64,000 nt of DNA, taken from positions 29,731 to 93,730 of the forward strand of contig JAVJQA010000031.1 of assembly GCA_040218045.1 (NCBI GenBank), in the 5' to 3' direction. The position numbers and the translations under genes are program-made. Below, piece after piece: positions 1 to 7,239 of this stretch. The DNA comes from Marinoscillum sp040218045. Its GTDB lineage: Bacteria; Bacteroidota; Bacteroidia; Cytophagales; Cyclobacteriaceae. The notes beneath the pieces were generated by a model. The model ran no database searches. It was not told where the DNA came from and was given only the letters and a program-made list of their open reading frames with translations. How positions within the stretch are numbered: the stretch's first letter is position 1; each line of letters begins with the position of its first letter.

Positions 1-123
1 CATCTTGCGATCACACAAGAATCCGATAAGTTCTTTGTTGTCTCGTGGGAATGATTCACTACGGTCATCTATCATGACGAAATCATTTCCAGTACCCTGA
101 TATTTGTGAAAAACTATTTGCAT
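1..123 (-). CDS. dapF: Diaminopimelate epimerase, N-terminal part (cut by the window edge)
   Basis: The reverse strand from 123 reads 41 open codons to the window edge, beginning MQIVFHKYQGTGNDFVMIDD. The pattern KYxGTGNDFxxID is the N-terminal signature of diaminopimelate epimerase, which converts LL- to meso-diaminopimelate for lysine and peptidoglycan synthesis in the cytoplasm. The ATG at 121-123 is the only start that gives the family's usual N-terminus. The rest of the gene, including both catalytic cysteines, lies outside the window, so intactness cannot be judged. Confidence 0.9.
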   Translation of the reverse strand, partial: MQIVFHKYQGTGNDFVMIDDRSESFPRDNKELIGFLCDRKM

Positions 124-235
124 GAGCCTAAGATTTGGCAAAAATCGTACACCAAATTATGGAGGAGCAAATTAAGTGAATTATTCTGCCAAATAGTCAG
201 AGAGGCAGACAGAAAGTAGGAATGGGGGCAAAAAG

Positions 236-264
236 AAAAAGCCAACTTTGACAAGTTGGCTTTT
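236..264 (-). terminator. Rho-independent terminator after rplS
   Basis: An 8-bp perfect stem (241-248 with 253-260, loop TGAC) is flanked by an A run on the left and a T run on the right. Read on the minus strand it follows the rplS stop and is followed by a T-rich tract. It separates rplS from dapF. Confidence 0.8.
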
Positions 265-283
265 AAATCGTATTGATTGAATC

Positions 284-637
284 TTAAAGTTTTTCTTTGA
301 TACGAGCAGCTTTACCTTTTCTACCTCTTAAGTAGAATAACCTTGCTCTTCTTACGCGACCTTTTCTCACGAGCTCTATTTTCTCGATGTTTGGAGAAAG
401 GATTGGAAAAATTCTTTCCACACCAATACCACTAGAAATCTTTCTTACGGTGAAAGTCTCACCACTAGATCCCACGTTTCTGATCTGTAGAACAGCTCCC
501 TGGAATTGCTGGATTCTTTCTTTATTACCTTCTTTAATTTTGTAGTGAACGTTTACTGTGTCCCCAGCAGCGAATTTAGGAAACCCTTCCTTTACTGCTT
601 TATTCTCTTCTTCTACAAATTTTAATAAGTCGCTCAT
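284..637 (-). CDS. rplS: 50S ribosomal protein L19
   Basis: The 117-residue product has normal L19 length and the family's KEGNKERIQQFQGAVLQIR and FTVRKISSGIGVERIFP segments, with a basic C-terminus (GRVRRARLFYLRGRKGKAARI). L19 sits at the 30S-50S interface. In many bacteria rplS is the last gene of rpsP-rimM-trmD-rplS. Here it lies about 4.4 kb from trmD, is transcribed alone, and has its own -7 box and terminator. Confidence 0.97.
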   Translation of the reverse strand: MSDLLKFVEEENKAVKEGFPKFAAGDTVNVHYKIKEGNKERIQQFQGAVLQIRNVGSSGETFTVRKISSGIGVERIFPILSPNIEKIELVRKGRVRRARLFYLRGRKGKAARIKEKL

Positions 638-675
638 GTCTTTACTCTGTATTGAGTGTTTCTCAAAAAGGAGTG

Positions 676-683
676 CAAATATA
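676..683 (-). promoter_or_regulatory. Candidate -7 promoter box of rplS
   Basis: The minus strand reads TATATTTG, a perfect match to the Bacteroidota -7 consensus TAnnTTTG, 39 bases before the rplS start codon. No clear -33 TTG is visible at the usual spacing. Confidence 0.5.
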
Positions 684-740
684 GATAATAAATTGATAAT
701 TGATAAAGTGAGGTAATAATTTTATTGAGAAATTATCGGA

Positions 741-1358
741 TCAAATTAACTGCTGGCTTAATGCATATTGCACAGCTTGAGAACTGTTGTTGACGTTCAG
801 TTTTTTCAGGATGTTTTTACGATGTGTTTTCACGGTATGATCCGAAAGAAATAGCTTTTCTGCGATCTCCGAACTGGTTAAGCCTTCAGACATTAATTTG
901 ATTACTTCAATCTCCCGCTCACTCAGTTTGTACTGGGTCACTTCTTCCTCCGGAGAGTTGAACGTGCCAATGCGGTCATAGTATTGTTTACCACCCATTA
1001 CCCGGAGGATTGCGTCAATCAATTCCTTACCAGTATTGTTTTTAAGCAAGCAGCCATCAATCCCAATTTTTACAATTTCCTCTACGAAGGATTTTTGCGC
1101 ATACATGGTCAGGATGATGATTTTCACATCTGGAAAATCTCTTTTGAGGATACGTGCGCAACTGATGCCATCCATTACAGGCATGTTGATATCCAGGATG
1201 ACTATATCCACGGGGTTGTTTCGTACGTAGCGCACGGCTTCCTCACCATTGCCAACTGTAGCCACTACGGAGATTTCTTCATCTGCACTGAGCACTTCCT
1301 TAAGACCTTCCATGACTATGGCATGATCATCTGCCAGCAATGTCTTGATGTTTCTCAT
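741..1358 (-). CDS. LuxR/NarL-family response regulator
   Basis: This 205-residue protein has an N-terminal receiver domain (about 1-120; phospho-acceptor Asp in VDIVILDINMP, switch Thr in IILT, conserved Lys in LLKNN) and a C-terminal LuxR helix-turn-helix (about 140-205; LSEREIEVIKLMSEGLTSSEIA, then VKTHRKNILKKL). It is the cytoplasmic partner of the histidine kinase encoded immediately upstream. The two reading frames overlap by 4 bases (ATGA type), so they are translationally coupled. The target genes are not evident from the sequence. Confidence 0.93.
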   Translation of the reverse strand: MRNIKTLLADDHAIVMEGLKEVLSADEEISVVATVGNGEEAVRYVRNNPVDIVILDINMPVMDGISCARILKRDFPDVKIIILTMYAQKSFVEEIVKIGIDGCLLKNNTGKELIDAILRVMGGKQYYDRIGTFNSPEEEVTQYKLSEREIEVIKLMSEGLTSSEIAEKLFLSDHTVKTHRKNILKKLNVNNSSQAVQYALSQQLI

Positions 1359-3046
1359 GTGATTGGTATTTCGATGATGGTGGTTGTTCCTTTGTCTTTC
1401 ATGCTTTCTATGGTAAGTGTGCCCTCCATGCTATCCACTCTGGATTCCAGGTTTTTCAAGCCCATTCCTTTTGGTTGATCTTGTGTCATCTCAAAACCGA
1501 TTCCATCGTCTTCATAAATCAAGCTTAAGTGATCCTTGATCTGGTTGAGGTCTATTGTGATTTTAGAAGCATGCGCATGCTTGAGCGTGTTGTTGATCAG
1601 CTCCTGGATGATCCGGTAGACATTGAGGCTCAGCTCACTGTCCAGCTTTTCAGTGATCTGGATGTGGCTGGAAACCGCGATAGTTTCGGATTCATTGAGG
1701 GCGCCAATCAGTTCGTTTATTGCTGTCTCTAGCCCGAAATGCTTCAACACACCTGAGTCCAGGCTGTGAGAGATTTTGCGGGTGGCTTCATTGGCTACCT
1801 GAGCTACTTCACTGATTTTCTGGGCTAGTTTCTTCTGATCTTCTGGTTTGGTTTTTTTCTGCAGCGTATCGGCAAACATGTTTAAGGTGACCAGAATGCT
1901 TCCAAGGTTATCATGCAGCTCCATGGCGATCCGTTTATGCGCCTTTTCCTGACCAGCGAGCATGGCGTATGCTGATTTTAGTTCTTGCTGTTTGAGGAGG
2001 TCTTCGATTCGTTGCACATTTTCCTGCTCTCGCTGCATCGCTAGGGCGCGAATGACTTTCTTACGTTGCTCATTATATAAGTAGACAGCAAGAATGGACA
2101 ATCCAAGAAAGGCAGCAATTATATAGAGATAGATCATTCTTTGTTCCTGTGTTTCTATTCGGGTTTGTTTCAGTGCATTATCCCGTTCTATTTCAGTCGT
2201 TCGGAATTTGGTTTCGAGTTCGAGGATTTTGTCGTTGTAATCTTTGTGAATCGCGTTTAAGTATATAGAGTCATTAGCTTGATAATACTTCATTGACTTT
2301 ACAGAATCACCCATGAGTAAATAGGTGCCTGCAATCCCGCTAATCGAAAGTATTGTTTGGTGCTGATCATTTAGCTTAAGCGCTATTTCATTACTCAATT
2401 TAAAATATTCTAATGCTTCTGCATAATCGCTTAATTCTGAATGCATCAAGGCCAGATTTCGATAATTGCCGATGGCAGCTGAGCTATCTTTTAATTCAAT
2501 GTTTGATTTCAAAGATTCATGGAGGAACGTCATCCCTTTGTCATATTGACCAGTTTTCTTTGAAAGTAGGGCAAGGTTATTCATTAACCCATTTAAATTT
2601 TCCTGATCATTTATTGCTCTTAAATTAAGAAGAGACAACCCATAAAAGTAGGTTGCTGAGTCAAGCATATTGAGAATGTGATTTGCGGTGCCTAACCCAA
2701 GATAACAACGTCCTACTAAAAGTGTATCGCGTTCTTTGAGGGCGAGTTCTAGTGCTTTCTTGAATATAGGAATGCATTCATTAATTTTCTGACTTTTCCC
2801 AAGAATACTGGCATATCTGATATGAAATCGAATTTCACTGTCAATTTGATTATATTTTCGAGCATGAACAATTCCTGTTTGCGCTAAAATTACGGCACTA
2901 TCCAAGTCTCCTGAATCTTCAAGCCTTCTTACGCTCTCCAATAGTGCGGTAGTTTGTTCGATTTGAGCGTGAACCTCTATCGAGGACAAAGAGATAGAAA
3001 AAACAAAAAAGCACTTAAGGTTTAGGCCAATGGAATGTTCCCTCAT
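1355..3046 (-). CDS. TPR-containing sensor histidine kinase (NarL/UhpB type)
   Basis: The 563-residue protein begins with a signal-like segment ending near VHAQ. TPR-type repeats follow over about 40-280, then one membrane helix (MIYLYIIAAFLGLSILAVYLY), a HisKA_3 dimerisation segment with the phospho-His in AMELHDNLGSI, and a HATPase_c domain (LINNTLKHAH N-box, EDDGIGFE, GMGLKNLESR). The start at 3046 (MREHSIGL) gives a clean signal sequence, whereas the longer frame to 3115 adds a hydrophilic leader. The TPR region is probably periplasmic and passes an unknown signal to the regulator at 741-1358. The 5' end overlaps the stop of the upstream hypothetical gene by about 30 bases. Confidence 0.9.
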   Translation of the reverse strand: MREHSIGLNLKCFFVFSISLSSIEVHAQIEQTTALLESVRRLEDSGDLDSAVILAQTGIVHARKYNQIDSEIRFHIRYASILGKSQKINECIPIFKKALELALKERDTLLVGRCYLGLGTANHILNMLDSATYFYGLSLLNLRAINDQENLNGLMNNLALLSKKTGQYDKGMTFLHESLKSNIELKDSSAAIGNYRNLALMHSELSDYAEALEYFKLSNEIALKLNDQHQTILSISGIAGTYLLMGDSVKSMKYYQANDSIYLNAIHKDYNDKILELETKFRTTEIERDNALKQTRIETQEQRMIYLYIIAAFLGLSILAVYLYNEQRKKVIRALAMQREQENVQRIEDLLKQQELKSAYAMLAGQEKAHKRIAMELHDNLGSILVTLNMFADTLQKKTKPEDQKKLAQKISEVAQVANEATRKISHSLDSGVLKHFGLETAINELIGALNESETIAVSSHIQITEKLDSELSLNVYRIIQELINNTLKHAHASKITIDLNQIKDHLSLIYEDDGIGFEMTQDQPKGMGLKNLESRVDSMEGTLTIESMKDKGTTTIIEIPIT

Positions 3047-3407
3047 GATATTTATCTTCTGGAGTTGAGTCATCCTTGCTTGCCACATATAGTCGTCCTT
3101 TACTTTTGTGATCAAAATTACCTTCCTTTAGTGCCACTCTGTTGGAATTAATCCATCCGAACTTTGATTTACGTAGTTTCTCCCATTTATTTATCATTTT
3201 TTCATCAAAGGAGTATAAAAAGACCTGATCATCTTCGGTTATGTCTGGAGGCAAGTCAGGGTGACTAAATCCGTTTAGACTAGCCTTTTGGAGAAGTACT
3301 CCATAAACGTCTTGAGATTTATGAATTCGAAAAATAATATCAAAGTGAGTGATGTCTTTGTTCGTTTCATGATGATGAATTGAGACATAAGGTTCTTTAG
3401 TCTTCAT
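3015..3407 (-). CDS. Hypothetical protein, 130 aa
   Basis: I do not recognise this protein. It is hydrophilic, has no signal peptide or membrane segment, and is rich in charged and aromatic residues (YVSIHHHETNKD at the N-terminus, FHWPKP at the C-terminus). Its stop lies inside the first codons of the sensor kinase gene, so the two are probably co-transcribed. It could be a modulator of the kinase or a lineage-specific cytoplasmic protein. The open frame, ATG start and tight spacing support a real gene. Confidence 0.55.
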   Translation of the reverse strand: MKTKEPYVSIHHHETNKDITHFDIIFRIHKSQDVYGVLLQKASLNGFSHPDLPPDITEDDQVFLYSFDEKMINKWEKLRKSKFGWINSNRVALKEGNFDHKSKGRLYVASKDDSTPEDKYHEGTFHWPKP

Positions 3408-3456
3408 GATTTGCTTGTTTGGTGAAATGAAAAATTACGATTAAAAACCGTTAAAC

Positions 3457-3483
3457 CAAAAATCCCCATAATTGGGGATTTTG
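3457..3483 (-). terminator. Hairpin terminator after the 3550-4062 lipoprotein gene
   Basis: AAAATCCCC pairs with GGGGATTTT around a 6-base loop. Read on the minus strand, the stem is followed by a short T tract. It lies between the lipoprotein gene and the 130-residue hypothetical gene. Confidence 0.7.
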
Positions 3484-3549
3484 TAAATACCTAAAAGGAG
3501 GTAAAAACATAGATATTTATTTATTGACTCAACTTGTTTGAAGTGGATA

Positions 3550-4062
3550 TTAGTCACCGGAAGGGTCGTCTGATTCAGAATCATGAGGTAAGTGAACAGT
3601 ACCGTCAACATGATTAATCCGTGAACCTGGTTCAAGAAAATGAATTTTTAGTCTGGGTTTTTCAATTTTGGTTGTGGCTAAAATTGAAAAAATAATCATA
3701 TCCGTGTTATCAATAGCAAGTGGAATTCTTTTTGGGTTCTCTACTCTTGACCAATTGTTTACTGGAGTTGTGGAAAGATCAAAATCAATTATACCATTAA
3801 CCCAACTTCCTTCATCAACTTCATTGTAATATATTTCTTCATTCTGTTTGATAAAAACGACAATATTGAATTGTAATTGACCATTTTCATTTTTGGTTAT
3901 GGAAACATGGGGTTCGTTTAGGCTAAAATCTTCAATAACAATTGGAGAAGGCTCGAATTGGGCAATTAATAACTGATTTTCATTTCTTATAATTGGAACT
4001 TCCGACTCCTCAGTACACCCTAGGAGAAGTAAAGACATGAATGTCAACTTTACAGTTTTCAT
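3550..4062 (-). CDS. Small lipoprotein of unknown function
   Basis: The 170-residue precursor has a short hydrophobic leader and a lipobox ending at Cys16 (SLLLLGC), so the mature protein should be anchored to the cell envelope. The mature part is polar, predicted beta-rich from alternating hydrophobics, and ends in an acidic tail (HDSESDDPSGD). I see no known domain. It stands alone with a terminator after it. Its location inside the rplS-trmD interval suggests an accessory gene. Confidence 0.65.
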   Translation of the reverse strand: MKTVKLTFMSLLLLGCTEESEVPIIRNENQLLIAQFEPSPIVIEDFSLNEPHVSITKNENGQLQFNIVVFIKQNEEIYYNEVDEGSWVNGIIDFDLSTTPVNNWSRVENPKRIPLAIDNTDMIIFSILATTKIEKPRLKIHFLEPGSRINHVDGTVHLPHDSESDDPSGD

Positions 4063-4255
4063 AATAGTAAATTTTAAGTAGTGAATATTACGGAAAACTG
4101 AAAATACTAATTGGGGGGTAAGTACAAGAAAAAATTCAAATTAGTTGAAAAAATTAAAGAGAATTTAGTTGTATATGTGGAATCTAAGGCTCACAGACTT
4201 TTTTGATTCAAAACACTGGCAATTTGTTAACTTTAGTGAACGAAAGAATCAAATC

Positions 4256-4498
4256 ATGACGACACTCACGATCAAATCGGATGATGAACAAGCCATTAAA
4301 AAAGTAAAGGAGCTTGCTGAATCACTGGATATGCCAGTGGAAGAGGAGAGCACTGGAACCAGTAGTAAAAGACAGAAATTAGCAAACTTACTGAGAAAGT
4401 GGCATAAACAAGGTGGATTAATAACTTCAATAGATGATCCGGTGGAATGGCAGAGGGAGCAAAGGAAAGATAGAAAACTTCCTTTTAGAGAAGAATAA
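4256..4498 (+). CDS. Putative antitoxin of a VapBC-like pair
   Basis: This 80-residue hydrophilic protein starts MTTLTIKSDDEQAIKKVKELAESLDM. The beta strand followed by charged helices is typical of small ribbon-helix-helix or Phd-like antitoxins. The in-frame ATG at 4169 adds 29 residues that do not resemble the family, so 4256 is preferred. Its TAA overlaps the ATG of the PIN-domain toxin (TAATG), the tight coupling usual for toxin-antitoxin operons. The identification rests largely on the neighbour. Confidence 0.7.
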   Translation: MTTLTIKSDDEQAIKKVKELAESLDMPVEEESTGTSSKRQKLANLLRKWHKQGGLITSIDDPVEWQREQRKDRKLPFREE

Positions 4499-4857
4499 TG
4501 CTTTGGGATAGTAATATTATTATCTACTCCGCAAAACCGAAGTATTCATTTCTTCTTGATCTGTTGGAGAATCAGGATATCAAAGTATCGGTGATTTCAA
4601 AAATTGAGGTCTTTGGATATGGCCTATTGGATGTTTCTGATCATGAATATTTCAGCCTGATGTTTAGTCAAATTGATGTCCTTTCAGTATCTCCTGCAGT
4701 AGTTGACCTTTCCATTGAAGTTAAAAAACTTAAGAAAATATCGCTCGGAGATGCAATCATCGCTTCTAATGCTCTTGATCATGGACAAACCCTTGTTACC
4801 AGAAATACCAAAGACTTTGAACATATTGATGGTTTGTCGTTGCTCAATCCTTTTTAG
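4498..4857 (+). CDS. PIN-domain ribonuclease toxin (VapC-like)
   Basis: The 119-residue protein has PIN-domain length and the four expected acidic residues in order: Asp4 (MLWDSNI), Glu37 (SKIEVFG), Asp85 (SLGDAIIAS) and Asp106 (TRNTKDF). PIN toxins are Mg2+-dependent RNases that often cut tRNA or rRNA when their antitoxin is degraded. It follows its putative antitoxin with a 1-base overlap. The pair is on the strand opposite to its neighbours, inside the interval separating rplS from trmD, which fits an insertion. Confidence 0.85.
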   Translation: MLWDSNIIIYSAKPKYSFLLDLLENQDIKVSVISKIEVFGYGLLDVSDHEYFSLMFSQIDVLSVSPAVVDLSIEVKKLKKISLGDAIIASNALDHGQTLVTRNTKDFEHIDGLSLLNPF

Positions 4858-5000
4858 GGAAGAGTGATGCTTGAAATTAGAGTTTGGAAGCTGTTAGAGC
4901 GGAGTGCATTGAGCTTATTGTGACTTGCGTATTGCCTATTTTGTGTGCGAGGGATTGAAACTTGATAATGTTGCGGTTTGCCTTCAGCGAGAAGCTGTTA

Positions 5001-5675
5001 TCACTCCAACAAATCCGGTCTTCTTTCTTCAGTGCGCTTCACGGCTTCATCATGTCGCCACTTTTCTATTTTGGCCTCATGGCCAGAGGTGAGGATGTCC
5101 GGCACTTTCCAGCCTTTGTATTCTGCAGGCCGGGTAAAGACTGGTGGAGCCAGTAAATTATCCTGAAAGGAGTCTGTCAAAGCCGAGGATTCGTCATTGA
5201 GTACTCCCGGGACTAGTCGGATCAGGGAATCTGCCAGCACCATGGCGGCAAGCTCACCGCCTGAAAGCACATAGTCACCAATGCTGATCTCTTTGGTGAT
5301 AAAGTGATCTCTTACGCGTTGGTCTACACCTTTATAGTGCCCACAGAGCATGATCATGTTTTCGTTCATGGAGAGGCCATTGGCCATACCCTGATTAAGA
5401 GTCTTGCCATCCGGGGTTAAATAAATCACTTCCTGGTAGTCACGTTGTGCCTTGAGTTTGGAGATGCAGTTGTCGATTGGCTCAATCATCAGGACCATAC
5501 CTGCGCCACCACCAAATGCATAATCATCCACGCTTTTCTGTTTGTGGGTAGAGTAGTCACGAAGGTTGTGCACTTGGATTTCTACTAGGCCTTTTTGTTG
5601 AGCCCTTTTAACAATGCTTTGATTCAGTGGGCCATCGAAGAGTTCCGGCAAACAAGTGATGATGTCGAGCCTCAT
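5001..5675 (-). CDS. trmD: tRNA (guanine37-N1)-methyltransferase
   Basis: The 224-residue SPOUT methyltransferase has the trefoil-knot AdoMet signatures YLTPDGKTLNQ, LCGHYKGVDQRVRDH and EISIGDYVLSGGELAAMVL, with the C-terminal substrate segment near LLAPPVFTRPAEYKGWKVPDIL. TrmD methylates G37 of tRNAs to prevent +1 frameshifting. The start overlaps the end of rimM by 4 bases. It is the last gene of the rpsP-rimM-trmD operon here. Confidence 0.97.
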   Translation of the reverse strand: MRLDIITCLPELFDGPLNQSIVKRAQQKGLVEIQVHNLRDYSTHKQKSVDDYAFGGGAGMVLMIEPIDNCISKLKAQRDYQEVIYLTPDGKTLNQGMANGLSMNENMIMLCGHYKGVDQRVRDHFITKEISIGDYVLSGGELAAMVLADSLIRLVPGVLNDESSALTDSFQDNLLAPPVFTRPAEYKGWKVPDILTSGHEAKIEKWRHDEAVKRTEERRPDLLE

Positions 5676-6205
5676 GATTTGTTTTGATCCAGATAAACTT
5701 CTAACAGGCCATCAGGAAGCGTAGCTATGATCTTTTTGTCCTGAAGGTTGACGGATGTGAGTATGGCATCCTCTGCAGGCACCAGCACTTCCGTTCCTTT
5801 AAAATCAACATTTAAGAGATGATTGGTTGGCATTTCATACACTTCTTTCACCTGACCAAGATATTGATCCTGATTGTAGAAGTCAAAACCAATAAGCTGG
5901 TGGTAGTAATATTTACCTTCAGGGAGGTCGGGAAGGCTTTTAAGTGGGAGGAAAAGGTTTTTACCGACCAGGTCTTTTGCCTCATCAATCTTCTCTATAT
6001 CCTCCAGGGTCACAATTGCCCGATCACCTTGCAGATGAAGTGATTCAATAAAAAATGGAACCAATTTCCCATTGATTTCAATGAGAACTGATTCCATTTC
6101 TTGATAAGTTTCAGGATGGTCTACGTCAAGGAAAAATACAACTTCGCCTCTCAGACCATGAGTCTTGACCACATTACCAAGCTGGTAGCATTCATCAAAA
6201 CTCAT
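5672..6205 (-). CDS. rimM: Ribosome maturation factor RimM
   Basis: The 177-residue protein has the N-terminal RimM domain (LGNVVKTHGLRGEVVFFLD) and the C-terminal PRC-barrel (YYYHQLIGFDF, LLNVDFKGTEVLVPA). RimM binds S19 in the 30S head and assists late 30S assembly. A longer in-frame start at 6247 would overlap rpsP and adds a basic leader, while the ATG at 6205 lies 10 bases after the rpsP stop and matches family length. It is between rpsP and trmD, the usual order. Confidence 0.95.
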   Translation of the reverse strand: MSFDECYQLGNVVKTHGLRGEVVFFLDVDHPETYQEMESVLIEINGKLVPFFIESLHLQGDRAIVTLEDIEKIDEAKDLVGKNLFLPLKSLPDLPEGKYYYHQLIGFDFYNQDQYLGQVKEVYEMPTNHLLNVDFKGTEVLVPAEDAILTSVNLQDKKIIATLPDGLLEVYLDQNKS

Positions 6206-6215
6206 TGACCCTTTA

Positions 6216-7028
6216 TTAGTCTTTCTTTTTCTCTTCAGAAGATTCATCTTCGGCCTTAGCTTCAGGTGCTTCTTCTTTCTTGGCTTCTTCTTTCGGAGCC
6301 TCTTCTGCTTTCACCTCTTCCTTAGGAGCTTCTTCAGCTTTCACCTCTTCCTTAGGGGCTTCTTCAGCTTTCGCTTCTTCCTTAGGGGCTTCCTCTACTT
6401 TTGCTTGTGGAGCCTCTTCAGCTTTTGCTTCAGCTGGAGCTTCTTCTTTCACTTCAGCTTCAGGAGCGGCTTCTGTTTCAGCTACTGCTTCATTACCTTC
6501 TTCTTCCAGCTCTTTCTCGGCTTCATCAGCACTTGCTTCAGCTACTTCAGCTACCAATGCATCATCATCAGCTTTCTTTCTGGCTGCAATGGCCTCAGCT
6601 CTGGCTGTAGATACTTTCTTCTCTGCCTCCAACCTTGCTTTTGCTTTCGCTGCTTTGTCAGCTGATAATAGATCCATTTTACCTTGAATCTTGGATTCCT
6701 TCTCAGACAACCAAGCTTCGAATTTCTTGTCAGCTTCTTCTTGACTCAAAGCACCTTTGATCACACCGATCTGCAAATGCTTCTTCATCAGGATTCCTCT
6801 ATATGAAAGCATAGCTCTCACAGTGTCTGTTGGCTGAGCGCCCTTCATTACCCAGTCAAATGCTTTCTCCTCATTCAAAGAGATCGCTGCTGGATCAGTA
6901 TTTGGGTTATATGTCCCAATCTTCTCAATAAATTTACCATCACGTGGTGATCTTGAGTCTGCCACTACTACATCGTACATGGCTTGCTTTTTGCGTCCTC
7001 GACGCGCTAATCTGATTTTTACAGGCAT
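6216..7028 (-). CDS. rpsP: 30S ribosomal protein S16 with a long acidic Ala/Glu/Lys tail
   Basis: Residues 1 to about 80 are a normal S16 (MPVKIRLARRGRKKQAMYDVV, DGKFIEKIGTYNP, PTDTVRAMLSYRGIL). The protein then runs to 270 residues, against about 80 in E. coli. The extra part is a charged helical segment (80-165) and then a low-complexity tail built from Lys-Ala-Glu-Glu-Ala-Pro-Lys-Glu-Glu units. Bacteroidota S16 proteins are often extended, but this tail is unusually long. It is the first gene of rpsP-rimM-trmD and has a -7 box upstream. Confidence 0.95.
   Translation of the reverse strand: MPVKIRLARRGRKKQAMYDVVVADSRSPRDGKFIEKIGTYNPNTDPAAISLNEEKAFDWVMKGAQPTDTVRAMLSYRGILMKKHLQIGVIKGALSQEEADKKFEAWLSEKESKIQGKMDLLSADKAAKAKARLEAEKKVSTARAEAIAARKKADDDALVAEVAEASADEAEKELEEEGNEAVAETEAAPEAEVKEEAPAEAKAEEAPQAKVEEAPKEEAKAEEAPKEEVKAEEAPKEEVKAEEAPKEEAKKEEAPEAKAEDESSEEKKKD
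6268..6387 (-). repeat. Four 30-bp tandem repeats inside rpsP
   Basis: Four consecutive 30-bp units (6268, 6298, 6328, 6358) encode ten-residue Pro/Lys/Glu/Ala repeats of the S16 tail. The third and fourth units differ at only about two positions, which points to recent slippage or unequal recombination. The reading frame is kept. Confidence 0.85.
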
Positions 7029-7083
7029 AATTTTTCTTTTATGTATGGAACTCGTCCATTCAAAGATTTATTTAAAAGGACCG

Positions 7084-7091
7084 CAAAGATA
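7084..7091 (-). promoter_or_regulatory. Candidate -7 promoter box of the rpsP operon
   Basis: The minus strand reads TATCTTTG, matching TAnnTTTG, 56 bases before the rpsP start. No convincing -33 element was found at standard spacing. Confidence 0.45.
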
Positions 7092-7193
7092 GAGGTAAAA
7101 TCACAATTTTGAAAGCTATCCTGAAAAACAGGTAGTTAGCTATTGATATTTGTTTAAGCGTGTAAGCAATTAGAATGTTAGGTAATGTCTGCC

Positions 7194-7201
7194 TATATTT
7201 G
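7194..7201 (+). promoter_or_regulatory. Candidate -7 promoter box of the sucA operon
   Basis: TATATTTG matches TAnnTTTG exactly and lies 38 bases before the sucA ATG. The -33 region is not clear. Confidence 0.5.
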
Positions 7202-7239
7202 TTCTTCGATAGACAAAACACATATCTAACGCCCATAAA

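Noticed and set aside
984..1478. 164-codon plus-strand ORF opposite the response regulator
   Set aside because: The minus-strand receiver and HTH motifs are unambiguous.
4951..4961. GGGATTGAAAC, similar to the end of some CRISPR repeats
   Set aside because: It occurs once, without further repeats or cas genes nearby.
6280..6687. 135-codon Ala/Ser-rich plus-strand ORF opposite the rpsP tail
   Set aside because: It is the antisense reading of a low-complexity Glu/Ala/Lys repeat and has no start context or protein features.
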